Source: Streptomyces sp. BK208
GTDB lineage: Bacteria > Actinomycetota > Actinomycetes > Streptomycetales > Streptomycetaceae
DNA: 64,000 nucleotides
Assembly (NCBI RefSeq): GCF_004364245.1
Contig: NZ_SOAV01000002.1
Coordinates: 372,001-436,000 of the forward strand
Reading direction: 5' to 3'
Position 1 is the first letter of the stretch. Every line of letters starts with the position of its first letter. Below are positions 42,823 to 51,537 of the stretch, piece after piece. The translations under genes were made by a program, and so were the position numbers. Below the pieces are notes generated by a model. That model worked only from the letters and a program-made list of their open reading frames with translations, had not been told where the DNA came from and ran no database searches.

Positions 42823-44078
42823 GCCAGGTGCTCCCGGTTGTGCGCGATCAGCCGGTCGGTGAGCTGCTCGGCGTACGCGTACTGGCCGACGAGGGGATGC
42901 GCGAGCAGCGCCCGGAACACCCGGTCCCGGCCGCCGCGCAGGGCCGCGTCCAGGGCCAGGTCCTCGTACGCCGTGACATTCGCCATCAGACCGGCGTACA
43001 GCGGGTCCACGGGCGCCACCGGCAGCGGGGCGGCACCCTCGCCGCCCACCGCCGCCGGCACCTCGATCACCGCGTCGTCGGGCAGGAAGGGCAGCGTGCC
43101 CCGGTTGTACGTGTTCACCACCTGGTGGGGGGAGCCCGCGCCGCCGAGCAGGGCGGCGGCGAGGTCCACGGCGGCCTCCGAGTAGTAGGCGCCGCCGCGC
43201 CTGGCGAGCAGGGCGGGCTTCTCGTCCAGGGCCGGGTCGCCGTACATGGCCAGTAGCTCCCGCTCCATCGCGGCCACCTCGGCGGCCCGCGACGGCTTGG
43301 TGCGCAGCTCGTCCACGACCTCGTCGTGCGCGTAGTAGTAGCGCAGGTAGTAGGAGGGGACGACGCCGAGGCGGTCCAGCAGGGGGAGGGGCAGGCGCAG
43401 GTCGGCGGCGACGGCTTCCCCGTGCTCGGCGAGCAGCCGGGGCAGGACGTCCTCGCCCTCGGGCCCGCCGAGCCGGACGCCGGTCTCCCAGGTGAGGTGG
43501 TTGAGGCCGACGTGGTCCAGGTGGACGTCGGCCGGCGCCACCCCGAGCAGGGCGGCGAACTTGCGCTGGAGGCCGATCGCCACGTTGCACAGCCCGACCG
43601 CCCGGTGCCCGGCCTTCAGCAAGGCGCGGGTGACGATGCCGACCGGGTTGGTGAAGTCGATGATCCAGGCGTCCGGGTTGGCCCGGCGCACCCGCTCGGC
43701 GATGTCCAGCACCACCGGCACCGTGCGCAGCGCCTTGGCCAGCCCGCCCGCGCCGGTCGTCTCCTGGCCGACGCAGCCGCACTCCAGCGGCCAGGTCTCG
43801 TCCTGCTGCCTGGCTGCCTGACCGCCGACGCGCAGCTGGAGCAGGACGGCGGCGGCGCCGTCGACGGCCGCGTCCAGGTCGGAGGTGGTGACCACGCGGC
43901 CGCTGTGCCCCTGCTTGGCGAAGATGCGCCGGGCGAGGCCGCCCACCAGCTCCAGCCGGTCCGCCGCCGGATCGACGAGGACCAGCTCCTCCACCGGCAG
44001 GGTCTGCCGCAACCGGGCGAAGCCGTCGATCAGTTCGGGCGTGTAGGTCGAACCGCCGCCGACCACGGTGAGTTTCAT
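42813..44078 (-). CDS. csnH: CsnH, family 4 glycoside hydrolase (NAD+/metal-dependent)
   Basis: 421 aa. The NAD-binding loop is GGGSTYTPE at 7-15. The GH4 metal and substrate residues are Cys164 (VGLCNVAIG) and His194 (GLNHLTW). The motif FTNPVGIVTRAL (Asn144) contacts the sugar, and CGCVGQETTGAGGLAKALRT is also typical. GH4 enzymes cleave (6-phospho)glycosides by an oxidation-elimination route and need Mn2+ and a reductant. In this operon it should cut imported glucosamine oligosaccharides, perhaps after phosphorylation by CsnK. It begins 7 bp after the csnG stop and overlaps csnK. Confidence 0.9.
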   Translation of the reverse strand: MKLTVVGGGSTYTPELIDGFARLRQTLPVEELVLVDPAADRLELVGGLARRIFAKQGHSGRVVTTSDLDAAVDGAAAVLLQLRVGGQAARQQDETWPLECGCVGQETTGAGGLAKALRTVPVVLDIAERVRRANPDAWIIDFTNPVGIVTRALLKAGHRAVGLCNVAIGLQRKFAALLGVAPADVHLDHVGLNHLTWETGVRLGGPEGEDVLPRLLAEHGEAVAADLRLPLPLLDRLGVVPSYYLRYYYAHDEVVDELRTKPSRAAEVAAMERELLAMYGDPALDEKPALLARRGGAYYSEAAVDLAAALLGGAGSPHQVVNTYNRGTLPFLPDDAVIEVPAAVGGEGAAPLPVAPVDPLYAGLMANVTAYEDLALDAALRGGRDRVFRALLAHPLVGQYAYAEQLTDRLIAHNREHLAWT

Positions 44079-44085
44079 GCAGTCA

Positions 44086-44976
44086 TCAACCCTTTACTCC
44101 GGTCAGTGTGACGCCTTCGACGAACGCCTTCTGCGCGAAGAAGAACACGAGGATCACGGGGGCCATGACCAGCACGGTCGCGGCCATGGTGAGGTTCCAG
44201 TCGGTGTGGTGGGCGCCCTTGAAGGACTCCAGGCCGTAGGAGAGCGTCCAGGCGCCCGGGTTCTCCGAGGCGTAGATCTGCGGGCCGAAGTAGTCGTTCC
44301 AGGCGTAGAAGAACTGGAAGAGGGCCACCGCGGCGATGCCCGGCTTGGCCATCGGCAGGACCACCTTCAGCAGGGTGCGCAGCTCCCCGCAGCCGTCGAC
44401 CTTCGCCGCGTCCAGGTACTCGTCCGGGACGGTCAGCAGGAACTGGCGCAGCAGGAAGACGGAGAAGGCGTCGCCGAAGGCCATCGGGACGATCAGCGGC
44501 CACAGCGTGCCGGACAGGTCCAGCTGCTTGGCCCAGAACAGGTACATCGGGATGACGATCACCTGCGGGGGCAGCATCATCATCGAGATCACCAGCATCA
44601 GCGACAGGTGCCGCCCCCGGAAGCGGAACTTGGCCAGCGCGTACGCCACCGGGACCGACGAGGCCACGGTCAGCACGGTGCCGAGCCCCGCGTACAGCAG
44701 CGTGTTCCTCCACCAGGTGAGGAAGCCCGGTGTGTCCAGCACGGTGCGGTAGTTGCCCCACTCCCAGGTGTGCGGCCACAGGTCACGGGTGAGGGCCTGC
44801 TGGTCGCTCATCAGCGAGGTGAGCACCACGAACACGAACGGCAGCGTGAAGAAGAGCGCGGCGGCCACGCCCAGGGCGTGGACGGCGATCCAGTGCAGCA
44901 GGGCGCGTCGGCGGGCGGTGCGCCTCCCGGCCGTCGGGGCGCCCGCCACCGCGGGCCGGTCCAGTACCCGGGTCAT
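44086..44976 (-). CDS. csnG: CsnG sugar ABC transporter permease
   Basis: 296 aa. The ATG overlaps the csnF stop (ATGA). Six membrane segments: AVHALGVAAALFFTLPFVFV, TLLYAGLGTVLTVASSVPVA, HLSLMLVISMMMLPPQVIVI, LWPLIVPMAFGDAFSVFLL, AAVALFQFFYAWNDYF and VLVMAPVILVFFFAQKAFVE. The EAA loop DEYLDAAKVDGCGELRTLLK plus VVLPMAKPGI docks the ATPase. It ends VEGVTLTGVKG as in MalG-type permeases. No ATPase gene is in the operon, so it presumably uses the shared Streptomyces ATPase MsiK. Confidence 0.92.
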   Translation of the reverse strand: MTRVLDRPAVAGAPTAGRRTARRRALLHWIAVHALGVAAALFFTLPFVFVVLTSLMSDQQALTRDLWPHTWEWGNYRTVLDTPGFLTWWRNTLLYAGLGTVLTVASSVPVAYALAKFRFRGRHLSLMLVISMMMLPPQVIVIPMYLFWAKQLDLSGTLWPLIVPMAFGDAFSVFLLRQFLLTVPDEYLDAAKVDGCGELRTLLKVVLPMAKPGIAAVALFQFFYAWNDYFGPQIYASENPGAWTLSYGLESFKGAHHTDWNLTMAATVLVMAPVILVFFFAQKAFVEGVTLTGVKG

Positions 44977-45965
44977 CGGTCACCTGCCTGGATCAGACCG
45001 CCCCGGCGGCGCATCAGCAGCGCCGTGAACGCCATGGCCAGGGCGAACAGCACGAGTGCGACCACGCAGGCCGAGCCGTAGTCGAAACGCTGGAAGCCGA
45101 GGTTGTAGACGAGCTGGGGGAGGGTGAGGGTGGACCGGTCGGGATAACCGGGCTCGAAGGACTGACCGGAGCCGCCGATGATCCCGGAGGCGACCTTCCC
45201 GGCGACCAGCGGCTGCGTGTAGTACTGCATGGTCTGGATCACGCCCGTGACGACGGCGAACAGCACGATCGGGGAGATGTTCGGCAGCGTCACGAACCGG
45301 AACCGCTGCCAGGCGGAGGCACCGTCCAGCTCGGCGGCCTCGTACTGCTCCCTCGGCACGTCGAGCAGCGCGGCCATGAAGATGACCATGAGGTCGCCCA
45401 CGCCCCACACCGCGAGCGCGGTGAGCGCCGGCTTGGACCAGGCGGCGTCCGTGAACCAGCCGGGCGCCGGCACGCCGAGCCCTTCCAGGACCGAGTTCAC
45501 CGGCCCGGTACCGGGGTTGAGGAGGAAGACGAAGGCCAGCGTGGCGGCGACGGGCGGGGCGAGGTAGGGCAGGTAGAAGAGGGTGCGGAAGACCCCCGCG
45601 CCCGTCCTGATCCTCGTGATGAGCAGCCCGACGCCGAGCCCGAACACCACCCGGCAGGTCACCATCACCAGGACCAGCCACAGGGTGTTGCGCAGCGCGG
45701 GCCAGAACAGGGGGTAGTCCTGGAAGACGTACGCCCAGTTGTCCAGGCCCCGGAACTCCGGGACGCCGAAGCCGTCGTACTTCATCAGCGAGAAGTACAC
45801 GGTGGACACCAGGGGATAGGCGAAGAAGACGCCGAACCCGACGAGCCACGGGGACATGAAGGCCGCCGTGCGCAGCGCCGAGCGCCGGCGCTTGGCGCGG
45901 AGGGTGTTCGCGGTCGTGGACGCGGCCACGGACGTGGTCACGGACGAGGTCATGGACGTGGTCAT
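44973..45965 (-). CDS. csnF: CsnF sugar ABC transporter permease
   Basis: 330 aa. ATG 45965 lies 5 bp after the csnE stop; other in-frame ATGs lie 12 and later bases inside because the head repeats Met-Thr-Ser/Thr-Ser-Val-Thr. Six membrane segments, from FMSPWLVGFGVFFAYPLVST to VVALVLFALAMAFTALLM. The EAA loop is EQYEAAELDGASAWQRFRFV followed by TLPNISPI. MalF-type partner of CsnG. The N-terminal Ser/Thr repeat (ATGACSTCS-like codons at 45905-45962) is low complexity. It forms with CsnE and CsnG the importer for chitosan-derived oligosaccharides. Confidence 0.9.
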   Translation of the reverse strand: MTTSMTSSVTTSVAASTTANTLRAKRRRSALRTAAFMSPWLVGFGVFFAYPLVSTVYFSLMKYDGFGVPEFRGLDNWAYVFQDYPLFWPALRNTLWLVLVMVTCRVVFGLGVGLLITRIRTGAGVFRTLFYLPYLAPPVAATLAFVFLLNPGTGPVNSVLEGLGVPAPGWFTDAAWSKPALTALAVWGVGDLMVIFMAALLDVPREQYEAAELDGASAWQRFRFVTLPNISPIVLFAVVTGVIQTMQYYTQPLVAGKVASGIIGGSGQSFEPGYPDRSTLTLPQLVYNLGFQRFDYGSACVVALVLFALAMAFTALLMRRRGGLIQAGDR

Positions 45966-45970
45966 GTCCG

Positions 45971-47317
45971 CTACTTCGTCTGCTCGATGTCGCGGTCGAT
46001 CTGCGCGGCGGTCTTCTCCAGGCCCGCCTTGAGGTCCTTCACCTTGCCCGACTCGTACCGGTAGCCGAAGTCCTGGAGGGTCAGCTGGTAGGTGGCGCCG
46101 TTGACGGAGGCGGGCGGGGAGTTCGACTCGGGGTGCTGGGCGATCTCCAGGAAGGTCTTGAACTCCGGATCGGTCTTCAGGTCGGGCGACTTGAGGGCGG
46201 GGAAGGTCGAGGGCACGTTGCGGATGGCGTTGGCGAAGGCGACGACGGCCTCGGTGTCCGTCGTCATGTACTTCACCAGCTCCCAGGCGGCGTTCTGCTT
46301 CTTGCTCCGCGGGGCGATGCCCATGACGGTGCCGGACAGGAACCCCTTGCCGTACTCGTCCACCTCGTCGTCGGCGACGGGCATCGGCGCGGTGCCGATC
46401 TCGAAGTCGACGCCCGCGTCCTTCGCCATGCCGAGCCGCCACTCGCCGTCCAGCTGCATGGCGACCCGGCCGGTCTGGAAGGGGTGCTTGGCGCCCCACT
46501 CGTCACCGAAGGTGTTGCGGTACCTCTCCAGCCTCTCGAAGCCGCCGAGGTCGTCGACGAGCTTCTTCTGGTACGTGAACATCTCGGCGAACGCCGGGTC
46601 CTTCGCGACGGCGGACCTGCCGTCCTCGTCGAAGTAGGCGTGGTCCCACTGGGACATGTAGTGGTCGACCACCGTCTCGTAGCCGTGGTAGTTCGGCATG
46701 AAGCCGAGTTGCTCGTACCCGTCGCCCTCGGTTTTCGTCAGCTTCTTCGCCACCCGGGCGAACTCCGACCAGGTCTTCGGCGGGGCCTTGATCCCGGCCG
46801 CCTCGAAGGCGTCCTTGTCGTAGTAGAGGCCGTAGGCGTCGCCGAGCAGCGGCAGGGCGCAGCGCGTCCCCTCGAACTGGGTGTAGTCCAGCATCGGTTT
46901 CGGGATGAGCGCGTCCAGGTCGAGCTTCGACTTCTCGACGAAGGGCTTCAGATCGAGGAAGGCGCCCGAGGAACAGAACTTGCCGATGTTGGAGGTGGTG
47001 AAGGAGGACACCACGTCGGGACCGCTCGAACCGCCCGCGCGCAGCGCCTGGTTGAGCTTGTCGTCGTTGATGTTGCCGACGACCTTCACCGTGATGTTGG
47101 GGTGCGCCTTCTCGAAGCGGTCCACGTTCGCCTGGACGGCCTTCACCTCGGCGGGCGCGCTCCAGCCGTGCCAGAAGGTGATGGTCGTCTCCGCGTTCGG
47201 GTCGTCGGAGGCGCCGTCCGCCGAGGAGTCCGCCTGACCGGTGCAGGCGGTGGCGAGCAGGGCGAGGGAGGCGGAGACGGCGACCGCGAGGGCCGCTTTC
47301 CTGGATATTCCGGGCAT
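45971..47317 (-). CDS. csnE: CsnE sugar-binding lipoprotein
   Basis: 448 aa. Lipobox LLATAC with acylated Cys25. Family 1 solute-binding fold: ETTITFWHGWSAPAEVKAVQ, FEKAHPNITVKVVGNINDDK, GPDVVSSFTTSNIGKFC, GDAYGLYYDKDAFEAAGI, AVAMQLDGEWRLGMAKDAG and the helical end TTDTEAVVAFANAIRNVPST. It captures glucosamine oligosaccharides outside the membrane and delivers them to CsnF/CsnG. It lies 70 bp after the csnR stop, so the operon may have both a read-through from csnR and a local promoter; I see no second copy of the CsnR palindrome in this gap. Confidence 0.9.
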   Translation of the reverse strand: MPGISRKAALAVAVSASLALLATACTGQADSSADGASDDPNAETTITFWHGWSAPAEVKAVQANVDRFEKAHPNITVKVVGNINDDKLNQALRAGGSSGPDVVSSFTTSNIGKFCSSGAFLDLKPFVEKSKLDLDALIPKPMLDYTQFEGTRCALPLLGDAYGLYYDKDAFEAAGIKAPPKTWSEFARVAKKLTKTEGDGYEQLGFMPNYHGYETVVDHYMSQWDHAYFDEDGRSAVAKDPAFAEMFTYQKKLVDDLGGFERLERYRNTFGDEWGAKHPFQTGRVAMQLDGEWRLGMAKDAGVDFEIGTAPMPVADDEVDEYGKGFLSGTVMGIAPRSKKQNAAWELVKYMTTDTEAVVAFANAIRNVPSTFPALKSPDLKTDPEFKTFLEIAQHPESNSPPASVNGATYQLTLQDFGYRYESGKVKDLKAGLEKTAAQIDRDIEQTK

Positions 47318-47387
47318 GGCGAAGCTCCCAGGGGCAGGGCGGGACAGGGACGGGTGGCGCGGGTGGGACCGGTGGGGTGGCGCGGGG

Positions 47388-48605
47388 TCAGCGCGAGGTG
47401 TCGAAGACCTCGTCGCGGGTGGTAGCGAGCGCGCTCTCCAGTGCGCCGCGCAGGACGGGGTGCCCGGTCACGTCACCGACGGCGAGCCGGGGCCGGGAGG
47501 CGGCCAGTTCCTCCAGCTCGTCGCGGACCAGGTCGCGCAGCGCCTCGCCGCCGGCGGTGAGCGAGGTGCCGCTCAGCACCACCAGCTCGGGATCGAGCAC
47601 CGAGACGAGGGAGGCGAGGCCGGTGGCCAGGCGGGTGGCGTAGGTCTGCAGCAGCCGGCGGTGCGGGGTGTCGTCGGGGCCGGCCTGCGCGGCGCGGGCG
47701 ACCAGGGCCGCGGCGACCTCGATGTACGGCCCCGAGGGCACGTCCGTGACGCCCAGCTCACGGGCCAGTCCCGCCAGCGCCTGCGAGCCGGCCAGCTCCT
47801 GGAAGCCGCCGCTGCCGGTCCGGCTGACCTTGCGGACCAGCGGCGCGCCCGGCACCGGCAGGAACCCCACCTCGCCGGCGCCGCCGGTCCAGCCGCGGTG
47901 CAGCCGCCCGCCGAGGACCAGGGCGGCACCCAGGCCCTCCTGGTTCCACAGCAGCACGAAGTCCTCGTGGCCGCGGGCCGCACCGAGGCGCTGTTCGGCC
48001 ACGGCGGCGAGGTTCACGTCGTTCTCGTACTCGACCGGCATCGGCAGGGCGGCGGCGACTTCGTCGAGCAGGGCCGGGGAGTGCCAGCCGGGCAGGTGGG
48101 AGGCGTAGCGCAGCCGTCCGGTGCCCGGGTCGAAGGCGCCCGGCGTGCCGATGACGAGGCGGTGGACGTCGTCGCGGGCGAGTCCGGCGGCCTTCACCGC
48201 GCCGTCGAGGGCGTCGGTGACCTGCTGGACGACCGGGGTGGCGGGGCGCCGGCCCGGGGTGGGCAGCTCGTACCGGCCGACGGTGCGCCCGGTGACGTCG
48301 GCGACCGCGGCCAGCACGCGGTCCGGGGTGACGTCGAGGCCGGCGGCGTACGCGGCGGCGGGGTTCACCTCGTAGAGCTGGGCGCCGGGCCCGGGGCGAC
48401 CCTCGGTCGTCCCCCCGGCCAGGACCAGTCCCGCCGCCTCCAGCCGGGCCAGCAGCTGCGAGGCGGTGGGCTTCGACAGGCCGGTCAGCTTGCCGATCCG
48501 GGTCCGGGACAGCGGGCCGTGCTCCAGCAGGAGGTCGAGGGCGGCCCGGTCGTTCATGGCGCGCAGGACGCGCGGGGTGCCCGGCGTACCGGCGGTTCCT
48601 GCCAT
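47388..48605 (-). CDS. csnR: CsnR, ROK-family transcription repressor of chitosan utilisation
   Basis: 405 aa from ATG 48605 (GTG 48617 also possible). N-terminal winged helix-turn-helix at 17-60: NDRAALDLLLEHGPLSRTRI, then GKLTGLSKPTASQLLARLEA. The ROK domain has GLDVTPDRVLAAVADVTGRT, VIGTPGAFDPGTGRLRYAS, YENDVNLAAVAEQRLGAARG, GLGAALVLGGRLHRGWTGGA and LDPELVVLSGTSL. CsnR of S. lividans/coelicolor represses its own operon and the chitosanase gene, and is released by glucosamine oligosaccharides. It is the first gene of the csn operon and has a perfect palindrome about 111 bp before its start. The usual ROK zinc site (CxCGxxGC) is absent; GAPLVRKVSRTGSGGFQ stands in its place. Confidence 0.9.
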   Translation of the reverse strand: MAGTAGTPGTPRVLRAMNDRAALDLLLEHGPLSRTRIGKLTGLSKPTASQLLARLEAAGLVLAGGTTEGRPGPGAQLYEVNPAAAYAAGLDVTPDRVLAAVADVTGRTVGRYELPTPGRRPATPVVQQVTDALDGAVKAAGLARDDVHRLVIGTPGAFDPGTGRLRYASHLPGWHSPALLDEVAAALPMPVEYENDVNLAAVAEQRLGAARGHEDFVLLWNQEGLGAALVLGGRLHRGWTGGAGEVGFLPVPGAPLVRKVSRTGSGGFQELAGSQALAGLARELGVTDVPSGPYIEVAAALVARAAQAGPDDTPHRRLLQTYATRLATGLASLVSVLDPELVVLSGTSLTAGGEALRDLVRDELEELAASRPRLAVGDVTGHPVLRGALESALATTRDEVFDTSR

Positions 48606-48715
48606 GCGTGTCCACACCTGCCTCTCGACCGCTCAGCTTTTCAGGGGGCGGTGGCGGAAGTCCACCGCGGGGATCACGGGAGACGTCCCCGGCCGACGTC
48701 CGGAGAGCGTCTGTT

Positions 48716-48728
48716 AGGAAAGTTTCCT
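48716..48728. promoter_or_regulatory. CsnR operator (13-bp palindrome)
   Basis: AGGAAAGTTTCCT, a perfect palindrome, lies 111-123 bp upstream of the csnR ATG. It matches the form of the operator I recall for CsnR (AGGAAAGTTTCC-type box). It is the only copy I see in the window. Confidence 0.8.
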
Positions 48729-48773
48729 GTTGGACGGAGAACGTAGGCCCGCCCGCGAGCAGCCGTCAAGAGA

Positions 48774-48811
48774 CCGCCCCCGGGACGACGCGGTGGTCGT
48801 CCCGGGGGCGG
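48774..48811 (-). terminator. Terminator between the MscS gene and csnR
   Basis: CCGCCCCCGGGACGAC (48774-48789), 6-base loop, GTCGTCCCGGGGGCGG (48796-48811): a perfect 16-bp stem, 13 bp after the MscS stop on the minus strand. It ends the MscS message and shields the csnR promoter. Confidence 0.92.
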
Positions 48812-48824
48812 GTGGCCGGGCTTG

Positions 48825-49922
48825 TTACTTGCTGGTGCTGGGCGGTGGGATCGGGGAGGCCGCCACGGACTGCGGCGACACGGTGTTCGCGTACGCCGAC
48901 GGCGCCGCGACGCCCGCCGCCGGATCGGCGGCGGCCGGGGCCCCCTCCAGCGGGACGGTGGCACCGCCGACGATGGCGATGCCGGCCCCGTCGAAGGCCC
49001 GCTTGATGCGCCAGCGCAGCTCACGCTCGACGGTCAGGGCCTTGCCGGGCATGGTCTTGGCGGAGACCCGCACCACCATCGAGTCGAGCAGGACGGAGTC
49101 CAGGCCCAGGGTCTCGATCGGCCCCCAGAGCATCTCGTTCCAGGGCTCTTCCTTGCTCATCCGCTCACCGACCGCGGTGAGCGCCTCCTGCACCTTGTCC
49201 AGGTCCTCGTCGGAGCGGACGGTCACGTCGACGCCCGCCGTGGACCAGCCCTGGGAGAGGTTGCCGATGCGCTTGACCTCGCCGTTGCGCACGTACCAGA
49301 TCTCGCCGTCGGCGCCGCGCAGCTTGGTCACCCGCAGTCCGACCTCGATGACCTCGCCGGAGGCCACGCCCGCGTCGATGCTGTCGCCGACGCCGTACTG
49401 GTCCTCCAGGATCATGAAGACGCCGGACAGGAAGTCGGTGACCAGGTTGCGGGCGCCGAAGCCGATCGCGACACCGGCGACACCGGCGGAGGCCAGCAGC
49501 GGGGCCAGGTTGATCTGGAAGGTGCCCAGGACCATCAGGGCCGCGGTGCCCAGGATGAGGAAGCTGGCCACCGAGCGCAGGACGGAGCCGATGGCCTCCG
49601 ACCGCTGACGGCGCCGCTCCGCGTTGACCAGCAGCCCGCTCAGCGCGGTGCCGCCGGACGTCCCGGTCCTGCGGTTCATCCGGTCTATGAGCTTGGTGAT
49701 CGCCCGGCGCACCACCGCGCGCAGCACCACCGCTATCGCCACGATCAGCAGCACCCGCAGCCCGATCGCGAGCCACGTCGACCAGTTCTCCTCGACCCAG
49801 CCCGCGGCGTTCGTCGCGCTCTCGTGGGCCTCGCGCAGCGAGGGCACGGTCGGGGCGGTCGGGGTCGGTGACGGAGAGGGGGACGAACCGGCGGCCAGTA
49901 GGACGGCGGCGGACAGGGACAC
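48825..49922 (-). CDS. Small-conductance mechanosensitive channel (MscS family)
   Basis: 365 aa. GTG 49922 was chosen because GGAGG lies eight bases upstream; the protein then opens MSLSAAVLLAAG. After a Ser/Pro linker come membrane helices at about 55-80 (WLAIGLRVLLIVAIAVVLRA), 115-135 (ASFLILGTAALMVLGTF) and the pore helix APLLASAGVAGVAIGFGARN. LVTDFLSGVFMILEDQYGVG and GEVIEVGLRVTKLRGADGEI (MscS beta domain) follow, then the alpha-beta vestibule DLDKVQEALTAVGERM. It releases solutes under osmotic downshock. The C-terminal 40 residues are Ala/Pro-rich. Confidence 0.92.
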   Translation of the reverse strand: MSLSAAVLLAAGSSPSPSPTPTAPTVPSLREAHESATNAAGWVEENWSTWLAIGLRVLLIVAIAVVLRAVVRRAITKLIDRMNRRTGTSGGTALSGLLVNAERRRQRSEAIGSVLRSVASFLILGTAALMVLGTFQINLAPLLASAGVAGVAIGFGARNLVTDFLSGVFMILEDQYGVGDSIDAGVASGEVIEVGLRVTKLRGADGEIWYVRNGEVKRIGNLSQGWSTAGVDVTVRSDEDLDKVQEALTAVGERMSKEEPWNEMLWGPIETLGLDSVLLDSMVVRVSAKTMPGKALTVERELRWRIKRAFDGAGIAIVGGATVPLEGAPAAADPAAGVAAPSAYANTVSPQSVAASPIPPPSTSK

Positions 49923-50238
49923 GGCGGAAACCTCCAGGTGCGGCGGCCCGTCCTGCGCGGTCCGGTCCGAGGTCCGGTCCAAGGTCACGGAAAGGTCACC
50001 GGACGGGCAGAAGCACCACACTAACGGGGCACCGGACACGGTTCGGCCCGAAAAGGGCGGGGGAGACACTGCTCACCCACGCCTGAACTGGTCACGCCCA
50101 CGGTCATGGGAGCCGTGTGGTCGAAAACACTTCCAGCCCGTTACCGGCACATGGTGGCGCTACGACCAGGCATGAGGGGAGACTGAACCAGATCGTCCCG
50201 GCGCGAGCCACGCGCCGCCGACGCCCAAGGAGGCACCC

Positions 50239-50775
50239 GTGCCGCATGTCCTGGTCCTCAACGCGTCGTACGAGCCACTCGGCGTCGTACCGCTCCGCCG
50301 CGCGCTCGTCCTCGTCCTGGAGAACAAGGCCGTGTGCCTCGAGGAGTCCGGCGCCTACCTGCACAGCGCGACCGTCACCGTGCCCGCACCCAGCGTGGTC
50401 CGGCTGAAGCGGTTCGTACGGGTGCCCTACCGGGGCCCCGTCCCGCTCACCCGCCGTGCCCTGTTCGCCCGCGACGGAGGCCGCTGCATGTACTGCGGCG
50501 CCGTGGCCACCAGCGTCGACCACGTGATCCCGCGCAGTCGCGGGGGCCTGCACGCGTGGGACAACGTGGTGGCGTCCTGCCGCCGCTGCAACCACGTCAA
50601 GGCCGACCGCCACCTGGTCGAGCTGGGCTGGCGGCTGCGCCACAAACCGGCCCCGCCGACCGGACTGGCCTGGCGCATCATCGGCACCGGCCACCGGGAC
50701 CCGCGCTGGCTGCCGTACCTGCAGCCGTACGGCGCGGAGGACGCCATGGCCCGGATCGACGGCATTTCCGCCTGA
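50239..50775 (+). CDS. HNH endonuclease-like protein
   Basis: 178 aa. GTG 50239 follows CCCAAGGAGGCACCC. An N-terminal domain (MPHVLVLNASYEPLGVVPLR, RALVLVLENKAVCLEESGAY) precedes the HNH fold: RDGGRCMYCG (Cys pair), TSVDHVIPRSRGGLHAWDNV (His and Asn) and ASCRRCNHVKADRHL (second Cys pair and His). Widespread and highly conserved in actinobacteria as a lone chromosomal gene; cleavage of DNA is inferred from the fold and the biological role is not known to me. It ends inside the stem of a hairpin shared with the convergent ABC gene. Confidence 0.87.
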   Translation: MPHVLVLNASYEPLGVVPLRRALVLVLENKAVCLEESGAYLHSATVTVPAPSVVRLKRFVRVPYRGPVPLTRRALFARDGGRCMYCGAVATSVDHVIPRSRGGLHAWDNVVASCRRCNHVKADRHLVELGWRLRHKPAPPTGLAWRIIGTGHRDPRWLPYLQPYGAEDAMARIDGISA

Positions 50776-50801
50776 CGTCCGGGCCTTCGCACGTCAGGCG
50801 G
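50768..50801. terminator. Bidirectional terminator holding both stop codons
   Basis: CCGCCTGACGT (50768-50778) and ACGTCAGGCGG (50791-50801) form a perfect 11-bp stem with a 12-base loop. The TGA stop of the HNH gene (50773-50775) and that of the convergent ABC ATPase gene (50794-50796) both lie in the stem. Confidence 0.88.
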
Positions 50802-51537
50802 CCACCCCGCGGTCCCGCAGCAGCGCGGTGTACGCCGCCTCGGCCGCGCGCCCTTCCACGGTCCCCGGCGGGGTGTGCGTCAGGAAGCTGTCGGTGTTCC
50901 CGTGGTGCAGGACGCTGCCGCCGTACATGACCGTCACGTGGTCGGCCTCCTCGGCGAGGTCCGCCACGTCGTGGGTGGACAGCAGGACGCGCACGTCGTC
51001 GGTGAGCGTGCGCAGGATGTCCCGGAAGACCCGGCGCTGGTAGGGGTCCATACCGGCGGTGGGCTCGTCGAGGAGCAGGACCCGCGCGTTGTGCACCAGG
51101 GCGCCCGCGACACCGACCCGCCGCAGCTGACCGCCGGAGAGCCGGCTCGTGCGGGTGCCCGCCTGGTCGGCCAGGTTCACCCGGCCGAGCGCCCGGCGGG
51201 CCTGCTGCCAGGCCTCGGCGCGGTTCATGCCCTTGAGCCAGCCGATGTAGGCGACGTACTCGCGCGCGGTCAGGGTGGGCATGGGCACGATGTCCTGCGG
51301 CATCCACGCCACCGCCTGCCGGTAGGAGGAGGTGCCGGCCGGACCACCGTCCAGCGTCACCCTTCCCCGCTGCGGCCGGTTCACCGACGCCGCCAGCTTC
51401 AGCAGGGTGGACTTGCCGGCGCCGTTGGGGCCGAGCAGGACGGTGAGGCCGTCCGGCAGGGCGTACGAGAAGTCCCGCAGCACGGGCTGCTTCCAGCGCC
51501 GGTAGCCGTAGGTGCAGTTGCTGAGTTCGAGTGTCAC
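50794..51537 (-). CDS. ABC transporter ATP-binding protein of the small-secreted-protein cluster
   Basis: 247 aa. GTG 51537 overlaps the permease stop (GTGA). Walker A GPNGAGKST, Q-loop MPQDIVPMP, signature LSGGQLRRVGVAG, Walker B VLLLDEPTAGMDP and H-loop STHDVADLAEEA. The start TLELSNCTYGYRRWKQPVLR is typical of export or resistance ABC ATPases. It ends with ALLRDRGVAA. It powers the permease encoded just upstream. The four genes of the cluster are tightly spaced and leftward. Confidence 0.9.
   Translation of the reverse strand: MTLELSNCTYGYRRWKQPVLRDFSYALPDGLTVLLGPNGAGKSTLLKLAASVNRPQRGRVTLDGGPAGTSSYRQAVAWMPQDIVPMPTLTAREYVAYIGWLKGMNRAEAWQQARRALGRVNLADQAGTRTSRLSGGQLRRVGVAGALVHNARVLLLDEPTAGMDPYQRRVFRDILRTLTDDVRVLLSTHDVADLAEEADHVTVMYGGSVLHHGNTDSFLTHTPPGTVEGRAAEAAYTALLRDRGVAA

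Noticed and set aside
42813..48605. csn operon considered as a maltose or cellobiose system
   Set aside because: A GH4 enzyme, a BadF/NAGK-type kinase and the CsnR-type palindrome fit the glucosamine-oligosaccharide operon better than mal or ceb systems, which lack these.
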